Positions 22,626 through 32,897 of a DNA stretch of 64,000 nt are shown in pieces. The stretch is from positions 2,949,266-3,013,265 of the forward strand of contig OZ024788.1 of the NCBI GenBank assembly GCA_964017065.1, read 5' to 3'. The stretch's first letter is position 1. Every line of letters starts with the position of its first letter. The translations under genes were made by a program, and so were the position numbers. The stretch comes from Haliclona indistincta (Eukaryota > Porifera > Demospongiae > Haplosclerida > Chalinidae). A model generated the notes under the pieces. It was not told the DNA's origin, made no database searches, and saw only the letters and a program-made list of their open reading frames with translations.

Positions 22626-22629
22626 TAAC

Positions 22630-22830
22630 ATATACAGCAATAATCAAACCCTGAAGATCTGTATTACCACCGTACTAAACCACTGAGCCAGCCACCGGAA
22701 CCAGCTGATCGGTCAGTGCTACAAACAAGCCTTTATAGTGATAGAGTACGCGTGCGCACGTAGATAATTTGGCGGCTTGCGTACATGACTAGGCAAAACG
22801 GTTGCGCCCTTAATAGGCGAACCGGGAGTA
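22630..22830 (-). repeat. Dispersed repeat with tRNA-like head, minus copy
   Basis: Reverse complement of 17780-18030, including both promoter-like boxes. The two copies lie 4.6 kb apart in inverted orientation. Confidence 0.65.
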
Positions 22831-23990
22831 GCCAAACCATAGATTTAAGAGACTACGTAACCGGGATTGGAAACGATGTTGTGATATCAATAGTATCGCG
22901 TACAAACCTCGTGAAGCACTCCGTGTCCGATTGAAAACGCTGATTTTTGGGCTTTGTGACTCGTTTGCTGGAAAGCTCAAGGCGCTTCAAGAAATCCAAC
23001 CAGCTTTTCAGACTCTGTACGCTTTCTTCTCAGTGATGATACAAGCTTTAAACTGAGATCGCAGACTTTTGTGTGCAGTTTTCATCTGCAAGCAAACAGC
23101 ACGTTTGCAAGGATTCCTCCTGTGATTTACTGAAGCTTCTGGTGGTTTACTTGGTTGTTTCTACTTGTCAACCAATGCCTGCCGTATAAAGTAGTGTAGT
23201 ATTTGGCTGCATTAGCAATTTGTGTAGATCAAAATTGTCGCTAGAGTAGAGAATTTAGTCGATTCACGGGAATCCCTTTTGGGACAATACCAAGCAACTG
23301 GGAGCCAAGACAGCCTTGCAGTTTAAAAGATCGGCAATTGTTCCATACAACTGAATGGGTAGTACCATCGATGCATTTGTTTGTATCATTCAGTGTGCTT
23401 GTGAAATATCGGCTTTCTCGTTCGTTTCAAGGCAAAAAGCTATTTTGGTAATTACCCTGGGCGCGTGGGCGCCAGAGGGTTAAGCGTTTGGCTATGTCCG
23501 TATATATGTGTGTGTGTGTACAAAAAACGTGGCTGTTTACTGCCTTACTGCTTGAAGATTGTCATGAAATAGCTCTCAACAGGTTGGTAGTTGAATATTT
23601 ATTCTTTGAAAGACGCCCGTAAAGTCGAGATAGTCTCCTGTCGTGTGCTATGGCCATGTGTTCGTATTAGCAACATCGCCGATTAGAACATTCCGGTATG
23701 TGGGTGTGCCACAATTGTGAGACTGAGCGAACAATTAAACGCGTGTTCACTGTACTCTGTATAATAGTTCACTGCAACAGTCTGCGTTTTGCAACTGCTC
23801 ACAAGAATTACACATGGAATTAGTACAGCACACCGTAGCGCACAGGGTATGTGTTCTAAGAACTCTAGTTTGATAGAGGTATTTGGATAGTAATTTAATT
23901 TTGCCAGTTTCTAGTTCACATTGTTCGTACAAGATTATAATAACAGTGAATTTGTGTGGTGCTAATGATAATTATTCGTAACTGCATGCT
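22831..23990. other. Upstream region of locus A
   Basis: No exon confirmed. 23450-23890 resembles 42618-43095 (both contain a GGCGCCAGAGGGTTA-like or GGCCAGAGGGTTA motif, a TGTGTG tract, and CAGGGTATGTGTTCTAAGAA). The segment 23895-23990 resembles 47090-47190, the intron before the Death exon of locus D. The array therefore duplicated with its introns. Confidence 0.5.
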
Positions 23991-23998
23991 ATCTGCAA

Positions 23999-24258
23999 GC
24001 ATTGATGACCTTGTTAATGTGAAAAATGCCTTGAAAACAGTCAATGACTTGCAGTCTCTTGGGTTAGAGTTGGGACTTCTCTATCCTACACGAGAGGCAA
24101 TAGAGGATAGTAATCGTGGTCAGGTTGAGCAGTGTAAGGGAAATTTGATAGCTGCCTGGTTGAAACAAAAAGACGATGTTAATGTACCTTCGTGGTCAGT
24201 ACTGAAGGCAGCATTTGGGGCGATTGGAGAGAAAGAGATTGCTTCTAAGATTATTTAG
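23999..24258 (+). pseudogene. Death-domain exon of locus A
   Basis: Encodes IDDLVNVKNALKTVNDLQSL and so on to GEKEIASKII with a TAG stop. This is a six-helix Death domain of about 85 aa with the conserved W in AAWLKQKDD and the SWSVLKAA helix. It is closely related to the domains at 43841, 47196 and 59195. In those paralogs the exon starts two bases before the ATT codon, right after an AG. Here the equivalent dinucleotide (23997-23998) is AA, and the nearest AG lies one base further on, which would shift the frame. The terminal stop is shared with locus D, so it is not in itself a lesion. The exon is probably non-functional or skipped. Confidence 0.6.
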
Positions 24259-24303
24259 TCAATTAAACTGCAATTAAAATCATTATTATCATTTTACATG
24301 TAG

Positions 24304-25191
24304 ATGCTATAAAAGATGATTCACAGCACATTAATGCAGAAGCAATAGAGGAAATTTCTAATCAAGGCAAGACAACAGAGGGTACTACTGGAACACAAGA
24401 TGAAGAGCCAGCTGGTCACTTGTCATATCTACTATCCAGCAAACCACACGGATTGGCACTTGTTTTTGGAAATGAACATTTTCACTGTAATTCTAAGCGC
24501 CCAGATCTAATGCTACATCACCGGAGAGGTACCAGCTTAGATATCCGTAACTTTGATAAAGCCTTTAAATCTCTCGGGTATGAAGTGCTTACTTATGAAA
24601 ACAAGACCGCAGAACAAATCAAGGCAAAGGTGAAAGAAATGGCAACTAACTATTCCAAAGGCTACGATAGTCTTGTACTATGCTTTAGCAGTCATGTAGA
24701 AAATGACGACTTCATTTTTGGATCTGACACTGTTTCATTTAGCATGTATGAGCTGATAAGCCTGATTAAGAAGAACACTCCATCACTACCAATTTTCGTG
24801 TTTGTGCAATGTAGTCGAGATGCTGATCCGCCAACTGACCCCAATGTTGAGCATGAGCTACGTGGTGAGTATAATTATAAATAATAATTATAATAAGCTT
24901 GTGGTAATCTTTTCTATATTTTTTTCCACAGCTTCTATCTTGGGCTTTCCTGACTCCAAGCCAGATCTGTTTGTTGCTTGGGCATCCTCTCGGCTAAGTC
25001 TAGCTGAGCGCTCGATTGTGGATGGCTCTTGGTTCCCTGGGGCGTTGTGTGATGTCTTCGTAGAATATGCTGATCGTGAGGACTTGTATACAATGATGCT
25101 CCGGGTGAAGAGTATAGTCTATAGAAAGTGTATTGAAGAGCAATCCGTAGAGATTGTTGATCGACTGCAGCACAAAATTTTCTTTCGGTGA
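24304..25191 (+). CDS. Caspase-like (C14) exons with altered active site
   Basis: Two exons, 24304-24864 and 24932-25191, are joined by a 67-nt intron; junctions are phase 1 and a TGA ends the second. A Ser/Glu-rich linker (24304-24420) is followed by the p20 region (GLALVFGNEHF, RRGTSLDIRNFDKAFKSLGY, KGYDSLVLCFSSH) and a p10 region (FPDSKPDLFVAWASSRLSL, DGSWFPGALCDVF). Caspases use His in SHG and Cys in QACRG. Here the His is kept in SSHVEND, but the box reads VQCSRD: the catalytic position aligns with Ser and the Cys is one residue early. The substrate-side SR..DGSWF stretch is kept. Likely an inactive regulator, like cFLIP in principle, or a protease with an altered geometry. The phase-1 start suits fusion to an upstream Death-fold exon. 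Confidence 0.75.
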
Positions 25192-25389
25192 AATCATCAA
25201 TCTCGAACTCAGAGTGGCGCTTTTTAAAATTCATTGTTATTTTTGTAATTAATTTTTGGGAAGCAATAATAATGTGATAACGGGAACGCCAAAATTGGCG
25301 CGAAATAAACAGATTCATTATTAAGGGTGCTGATCCTAACAACCATTAACTTATTCAGGAATGTACAAGTAGTACATTGTTACAACACC

Positions 25390-25880
25390 ACAAATGATAT
25401 GGCAAAGATCACGAACAATGCATTCCTCAATAAAACTCTGTCTGTGGTCTTCAGAATAGACCCAAACTTGGATATAATGACTATTAGCGACCAGATAAAG
25501 ACGTTAACTTAGAGTTTTATTTAATAAACACCCTCTGACTCTGAGTAGGAAAACCACGAGGTAAGCAGCTCATATTCGCACTTTCAAGCACGATACACGA
25601 AAAAGCTCTAAGTTACTGCCTTCGCCTTGTTGAAGTACGTATATATCTACAATCTGAAGTTCTACTGCCTGAGTGAACGAAAGTTTTATTAGCCTAAGCG
25701 TTGTATCTATCCGCGCCCGTCACGTTTCCGTCTGGCACTTTCAGGGCTCATAACTTGCAATGTGTACAGCCTGCACCAGTCTTATAACATAGGTCTTTGG
25801 TTTCTTGGAATATCAGAAGTAGTTTCTGAGATACAGTCCCCTAGCCAAAAATACATGCGTGGGCGTGAACCTGCACCCTT
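25390..25880 (+). repeat. Dispersed repeat shared with 4665-5215
   Basis: Contains TTCGCCTTGTTGAAGTACGT and AGTGAACGAAAGTTTTATTA, both also in the interior of the 4.0-5.5 kb foldback element. It lies between the caspase-like gene and locus B and may have displaced locus B from its original promoter (a GGCGCG motif remains at 25297). Confidence 0.7.
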
Positions 25881-25948
25881 AATTTTACTAGTCAGATCAT
25901 ATCCCGTCGCACATGTACAGCGAGGTTGATCAGATCTTAGATTCAGAT

Positions 25949-28900
25949 ATGGCGAGCCAAGACAGTCCTCTACAGTTTGTGTTTCCATGTGGATCAAGAG
26001 GATATCACAAGTACCGCAAAATTTGGAGTCCGACATTAGGCGAAGAACTGTCTGCCACGGCAGCGAGGGACAATCGTTCTGATAAATACGCCGCGCTCTG
26101 AAATCACAGCTATTGATTTCCAGTAGCAGTCAGCTGGTCTTGGTAGGCTACCTTCCTCGTGAAATTTCAAACGAAACCTCAATTTTGATGACAGTTCATG
26201 GAGGACGAGTAATGTGTAAAGCCGTCACAGATACATGATTTAAAAGGGCTTATATCGAGGAAAAAGGTTTGGATCCAAGTGAGGAAAATGATCGAATAAT
26301 TGAGAAGTACAAGCAACTGGTGAATGAGCACTATAGAAAACCAATTGGTATGCGATTACATGTATTTACAACGAAAGTAATTTTGTGAGCTATAATTATT
26401 TTGTCAGAGCGCCTAAGGGGAAGGAGAATTGAGCCACGATTTATCCAAACATAAACTTTGCCGTGCGCGGCACATTAGCGAAAACGTTTACTACCAGCAG
26501 AACAAGGAGACTCGGTGACGGGGGCAGTTAAAGAGACATTTAGATTTGTGTAACTGTAACATGGTGTGATCAGTGAGCATCGCCTGAACATGTAGTCTCA
26601 GGTCATCTACAGGTCCACCGGTTCCCTATAGATCCTGTTGCTCGAGATTATCGTTTGTTATAGCTAAACATGTACCTTGGTGTCTGCTCTACATGTTGGA
26701 CTAGTTAAAATACAGATATGTGCTGTCTGTCATCTGCAGCACTCGTCAGAAGAGCCATGTCTAGGTGCAAAACCTGGAATTCTGATAGCTCTTATTCTTC
26801 CTGTGTGTAGCCGCTTAGTCAGAAGTATTTTTAGGTATCTGTAGAATCTAAATCACCTACCTATAACGCCAAACACGAGTTACAGGTTACATGTAACGTG
26901 AGTCTTGAGGTCTCTATTACTACATGTAGGATTGGAGTTGAACGCTCCTTCCATTTACAGTGCTTTGCAGAGAAGGAAAAAGACAAGGGTGCAGCTTGTG
27001 GTTTGAACAATACAATAACTATGCTCACTGACCATTGTAATGGTAACCACAATAAGCTAGCTTCACCCTGTCAGTTTTCTTGTGACAATTACCTATCTCC
27101 ATAGCGCTGTATGTGCTCCTGTTTTTGTAAATCAAGTGTGTTAAAAATAGGTTAAATTAATGATAGATAGTATGTAAAAATCATTAAGGAAACCAAAGTC
27201 TCGAGCAAGCAGGAGTGCATAATGAGTGAACGTGCTAAGTAGGCAGGAGTGGGATACTCCCACGCATTTGATTAAAATTCCAAGTCGACAGTCACACATG
27301 ATTGACATGTTTCTAAATAATAGTTAGACGCGCATCCAAGGATCTTCGCGATGGAGAACCCGTGAGCTGTTCCTATATAGTGTCCGAGCGTAGCGAGGGC
27401 ACTATAGTAACGGCGCGAGGACTTCTATATCGTGTAGGTCTGATTGGATGTGCTGTCCAACTGATTTAGACCATAGGAACAGCAAACAGAAACGACATGA
27501 ACGATGAGCAGGGACACGTGAGCGCTGTAAAAATTATTCAGAACCAGGATTCTATTATGAGGTCGTGGCAGTGGTGGGATTCCATTATGAGCTATAGAGA
27601 CCCGCAACTATGCAAACTGATTGGTCAATATCGCTTTTAGGCTGGGTTCGTCACTTTAGACATCTGTTCGAGCAATCTATGTGCTACTGTGCAGTTGGGC
27701 AACACCAGAGAGCAGATCTAAGTGTCTTTAGACGCGTACCAAGTGATATATCAGCGTTTGAATACTAACATATGTATTGTAGCCGCCATCTTGTTTTCCT
27801 TCCATCCGCCCCAACATAGGGACGCACTACTGTGCGTCTTTAATAAAATGGTGCTACTTTCGCTTCCTGTAGTGTTTGACTGTCAATCGTTTTTTATGCC
27901 TGTACACGCACAAGTAAATTTGACACTTCATTAGAGATTCATAGATTTCTTTTCTCCTCAGGTCCTAATGATGCCATGAAGTCGCTAGGGGTGGCAGTCA
28001 CTATGAATATCATCAACATTGGTGCCCAGGGTTATCCCGGCATTGGAAAAACTTCAGTTCTTGACCTAGCCCTAGGAAAAGATCCTGCTCCCACGAGAAC
28101 TAGTACAGACTGTGTTGATCCACCCTCTCGCTACTTGATGATTGACAGCGCAACAGAAGGAGTAGAGTGGGAGCATGTCACTACAGACAAGATGTTTGGC
28201 TTAGTTTGTGAAGCGATGAAAAAAACGATAGAGGACAATCCTCCGGCCATTGGTGAATCAAGCCTTCCGGCTACAACAACTAGCCAGTCTACAAGTGATG
28301 AGCTTTATTAAGTACAATTTCTGGCTCAAATGATCCTGAAAGGGCACATCCCATAGCAAACAGCTCTAATCAATCACCAACTGTAGCTTCATCAGTTTCT
28401 CATGATCCCTTTCCTGATTCTGTTTCCAATTCTTCTGTTCCTCCTTCAAATTCTCACCAAGATACTTACCCAACTTCTTCTCACCCAGACAATTCTTACC
28501 CAAGCTTCACTTTGTTCAGTGATCTGTTCGAAGAGTTGACTAACATCAAAAGTTCAGGAGTAATCTTCAACTCCCACTGGATGATGGTCACTGATTGCGG
28601 TGGCCAACCACCATTTTTAGATGCAGCTGCTCTCTTTCTTCGCAACAGCTGCCTTCAAATCTTTCCTGTCAAATTGAACGAGCCCTTAAGCAATAGACCA
28701 GAGTTTACGTACTTTTATGAAGATAACGTATGTGCTTCTTTTGATGAAGACTGTATCCCTTTGACACACAAGCATACAATCGAGACTCTGGCCAAGTCAG
28801 TAGCTTCTATTCAGCCGCCACACACACCATCAGCTACAAAGTGTCCAAAGGGAGCTAAATTCACTATAGTGGGCACATTTGAAGACAAGGCTCATGAATG

Positions 28901-31281
28901 CAGTGAGACTGTTAAAGAAAAAGAATCGATTCTCAAGCAAGTCCTTAAACCATATGAGCCATTTCGAGTACAGCTGGGTAAGAAGGCCATTCTGCCCGTT
29001 AATGCCACTGTCAATGACACTGAGACTACAAAGAAGCGGACAGAGTCAGCAAAGAAATTGAGAAGTCTGATCCAAAAGTCAGATGCTAACATCAAAATAG
29101 ACTTGAAGCTACGCTGGTTCGTTTTTCTTCTTAACATACTCAATATAGCTGAAGACAGAAGTGAAGCTGATGTACTTACACTTGATGAGTGCTATAAACT
29201 TGGAGATACTTTGGGTATGGATAAGTCAGAGACCAAGAAAGCAATCCAGTTCTTTCATGACATTAGACTGATCATGCATTTCGATACTCCAAAGCTCAGA
29301 GACTATGTTATTATAAACACCAAACCAGTGCTCAAGAATCTCTCTCGAATGATCAGTATATCATTTCTTGATGAAGAATTTCTTGACGATCACTATAACA
29401 TTGCCCTTCCTTCCGGCGCTAAAGATCTGCTTCAGTACTGTGGGCGTTTCGATAGGACCACACTAGAAAAATCTTGTATCAAGTTCAAAGAGCCGATCAC
29501 GCTACGATTCTTTCTTGACATACTAGAGCATGTTAAAATAGTTGTTCCAATTGACAAAGAATATTTTATGCCTTGTGCTCTTTCCTATGCTCCTGAACCA
29601 AGTGTGTCTAACTGTTCTTCCCCGTGGGTAATTAGATTGAAAGTAAGGCGAAAGATAGAGGATGTCGATATTCCAATCCCAGTGGGTTATCTACCTGCAA
29701 TGATAGTCTTCCTTCTCACGAAATTCTCGTCACACTTTTCATCTGATCGTAGGGACCAACAACATCGCAACAGAATCGAATTGCGATACAAGCGTGGAGG
29801 ACATGTGTACTTGATCGAGCGCTATCTTCAAATAGAAATTTATTTTTCCTTCTACAAAGAACTTCAACAAGATTGCGCAACCGTTCGAGATCTTGTTCGG
29901 GAGTCAATTTGTTTGACTGAAGAAAAGCTCTACATCATTCAAGAAGGAGAAGGTGCCATCACCAAGGTGGACTCCTTTCTATGCTCCTGTGGCAAGGGCA
30001 GTGCTCACCACACCTGTGCCTACAACCCTCTCTCAGGGATTCTGGAATGTGAGGAGACAGGAGAGAGCTGTAAACTGGATCCCAGTCACATGCTCTGGCT
30101 AGGTATGTGCTTAGCACTCACTAGTTCATTGTTTACTTTATAACTGGTACAGCAAAATTAATGATGCAAGGAGACTTTTGTGTTATACTATTTTCTCCTG
30201 CTACAGATAGCTCATCTACTCCTCGTGACACTAAATCCGCTCAACATCCCCTAGTGCAAGATAGTCACTGCTCTGTGCAAGGTATGTGCATGTACTCTGC
30301 ATAAGCTGTGCGCACACTAATTTAGAACTAGGTCTTTGTGGGCTTGCATTGGTTAGTAGCGTATAGCACTCCGCCCAATATAGTTTGATGAATGTCAATG
30401 GATCCACATTCTGTACTAAGCATGCACGAGTGGAATTTATAGTAGCATTCTATAGCATTGAACCAACTCCATTCACAAGTGCTTTGTTTGAACTTAATTT
30501 TGATAATAATGTTTTCAACCCAGATTTGATCACAATAAATGAATGTTAAGTTGCCGTACTAACTGATAATGCAATGTGAATTATGTGAGGTTTATCTTTC
30601 CACTGTCTCTATAGCAGCTGATTCTGGTACAATTTTACACAAGCTCATGAAACACAAATTCCCAGAGCACAAGTGCATGGATAAATCTTGCTACTGGACT
30701 GATGCTGGCTGGCCGTGTTGATGGGATCGAGTCAGAGAAGAGAAGCAACCTCAGCAGATTGATAGCTCTAGTGAACCACTGGACGGCTAATGTGGATGAG
30801 AGCAGCAGATGGAAGACACTGGTTGATGCTGTGAACGACTGTGGAGAGTATATTGTAGCTAAGAATCTAGCTAAAGACGTGTGTGTTCCTTGCCCACCAA
30901 CTCCAGAATGACCAATGTTTTTGTGTTATTACCACGCATTGTAGTATGACAATTCTACATATCAATTTTAGTTCATCATTGAAATTAATTTTTAGTTGAA
31001 ATACCATATCATATGCTGGCAATCTCCTTCAAGCTGGTCTTATTTGTCAGGCTGGTCACGACAATGCCCTTGCAGCTATGGGAACCGGTCCACATGGCAA
31101 GATAGCCTCGCTCATGTCAGAAGCTATGGGAAAGATCAACTCGATGCCTCATCTGTTTAGTGCACTGGTCTACATAATAGAGAAGAGATCCGGGGATGAA
31201 GCGTTCATTTCTCTCATATATATAAGATGCATCTGCACTGAGTTAGCTGATCATGGAGAGGAATCTCGGCGGAGAAATTAA
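25949..31281 (+). pseudogene. Locus B: broken HIRAN-GTPase-Death gene
   Basis: Same exon order as locus F, but damaged. The HIRAN exon (25949-26347) opens MASQDSPLQFVFPCGSRGYH and then has a TGA at 26099 and frame changes; GLVGYLPREIS is still readable in another frame. The GTPase exon (27962-30102) has P-loop GYPGIGKT and DCGGQPPFLDAAALF, but its 2141-nt length breaks phase by one base and the frame shifts near 28300 in the Ser-rich linker. A linker exon (30207-30281) is intact. The Death exon (about 30615-30911) shifts frame near 30678. A CARD-like remnant follows (30996-31240: NLLQAGLICQAGHDNAL), then a tail exon (31247-31281: ADHGEESRRRN, stop). At least three independent lesions argue for a pseudogene; sequencing error could explain one, not all. 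Confidence 0.75.
26350..27960. other. Intron of locus B
   Basis: No exon recognised. 27640-27850 is a diverged copy of the repeat end also seen at 32205-32412 and 37005-37207 (GTAGCCGCCATCTTGTTTTC). A TAGGAACAG/CTGTTCCTA inverted pair lies near 27370 and 27472. Confidence 0.5.
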
Positions 31282-31660
31282 AAAGATTTGTATCGAAATC
31301 AAAAGGATGTAGTGATGAAGAAATCTACCACCTGGTTCACAATGTAAACCAACAAGGAACAAGCATAGAATGGTAACACGATTGATTTGCTAACAGACCA
31401 TAGATCCCTACATCAGTGGCTGCTGAGGCCAGACTATAGCTAGTTAAGCTATTTACTGTTGACTGACACTTTGAATATAATTCAGCTTGTGACAAAATAT
31501 TGATCTTATGTACAGCCACTGATGTAGGGATCTATGGTCTGTTAGCAAGTCAATCGTGTTACCATTCTATGCTTGTTCCTTGTTGGTTTACATTGTGAAC
31601 CAGTGGTAGATTTCTTCGTCACTACATCCTTTTGATTTCGATAGAAATCTTTATAATTTC
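31282..31660. mobile_element. Foldback MITE family 3, copy 1
   Basis: Arms of about 150 bp (ATCGAAATCAAAAGGATGTA at the left, its complement at the right; both include CCATAGATCCCTACATCAGT) surround a ~90-bp centre. It sits immediately after the locus B stop codon. A second copy is at 35957-36353. Confidence 0.85.
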
Positions 31661-32413
31661 TTTTTATGTCCTTTTTTCTTTTTAGTGAAGTGCAGTTCAA
31701 TATCATGCATGTACTTTGTTTCAATTCAGTGCATACGAGCCCCGCCCACACTTGTTTGTAGACCTATACGGCGGTTATAATTATCTGGCAAGTGCAGAAC
31801 GGCGATCCTACACGAGCTTACCGTTCTTCGAAGACTCCAGACAAATGCCGGGTGTGTGTTCTCCGTGATAGTGATCCACACGGCGCAGCGATACTTTAGC
31901 TGTTTGGTCACGTGCGCTAACTTACCCATTGCTTGGTCACGTGCGTATTGCGCAATCACAATAATGGCGTCTAACACACTAATATTTCACGATCGAGAAA
32001 TCGGCTTCGCGGTACTTAGATCGCCGTTACGCTAAAAACAAAGCTCAAAAGGCACATGCCAGGAGAATTTCACGACTGTTCGTGGATGTTTTGGTCTCGG
32101 CACTGCTTGCGTAAAGGCGCTAGGCGAGTGGAAGAAAGAAGAAGAACACTGAGAAGAAAGAAAGAAGAAAACGAAGATGACGAAACTCGATTTTCACCGT
32201 TCCCAGGTTCGTCACTTTAGTAACAATTTCGAGTAATCTCCTTACTACTGTAAGATGGGGCAACGCTAGAGAGCAGATCTAAGTGTCTAAAGACGTATAA
32301 AATTCAACACCAGGCGAAATATCAGCGTTTGAACGCTAATACATTGTATGTAGCCGCCATCTTGTTTTCTCGTTCATCCCTACATAGGGAGTCACTACCG
32401 TGCCTCCCTAAGA
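31661..32413 (+). repeat. ~750-bp dispersed repeat, copy 1
   Basis: Shares GTGAAGTGCAGTTCAATATC, ACGAGCCCCGCCCACACTT, CTTGGTCACGTGCG and CCGCCATCTTGTTTTCTCGT with 36370-37207. The end is a small inverted repeat around TAGGGAG...CTCCCTA. It contains no long open frame. Confidence 0.8.
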
Positions 32414-32809
32414 GTACGTTATATGTGTACATGAATGACAATAACACATATTACGTACTCGTGATGTCAGCCAGCAAATCTATGCAAGCACACTGCTGTA
32501 ATATTGTGTACGAGCATAGCTCGGCGAAATCCATGCAACAGATGGCAGAAGAGCTTGCTGGAGCAGTTTTAGCTTGGTCGCCACCGGGCGGGCTCGTCTT
32601 TCCGCTATGGCTAACGCTGCGCGCTTGAAACTTGAGATGGTCGAAGACTATCGATAGACAAGCAAACTGCACTCTGCAAGTCCGTCTGTACAAACATAGA
32701 TATTATCTATGGTACAAATACCCATGGTGCTAAAGTCATGAATATCAAAAGGATACGCCCTGGCTTCGCGGTGCATGCATAGTGGGATTCAATCTGATTG
32801 GTTGACGAA
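32414..32809. other. Spacer upstream of locus C
   Basis: Contains an inverted, diverged copy of 50570-50660/55660-55720 (AGATGGCAGAAGAGCTTGC). Otherwise featureless until the promoter motifs near 32797. Confidence 0.4.
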
Positions 32810-32822
32810 TTTTGGCGCCAAT
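32797..32822 (+). promoter_or_regulatory. CCAAT-type and E2F-like box before locus C
   Basis: ATTGG (inverted CCAAT) at 32797-32801 is followed by TTTTGGCGCCAA at 32810-32821, 77 bp before the HIRAN ATG. The palindromic TTGGCGCCAA contains the E2F consensus TTTGGCGC on both strands. The same pair occurs before locus E. Confidence 0.6.
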
Positions 32823-32897
32823 TCGCCCAATTGTTGTGTTGACATCGACAGGCCGTGAGTCGATCGGGACTCCTGGAGAGTGCGAGGGAGAGTGGCT

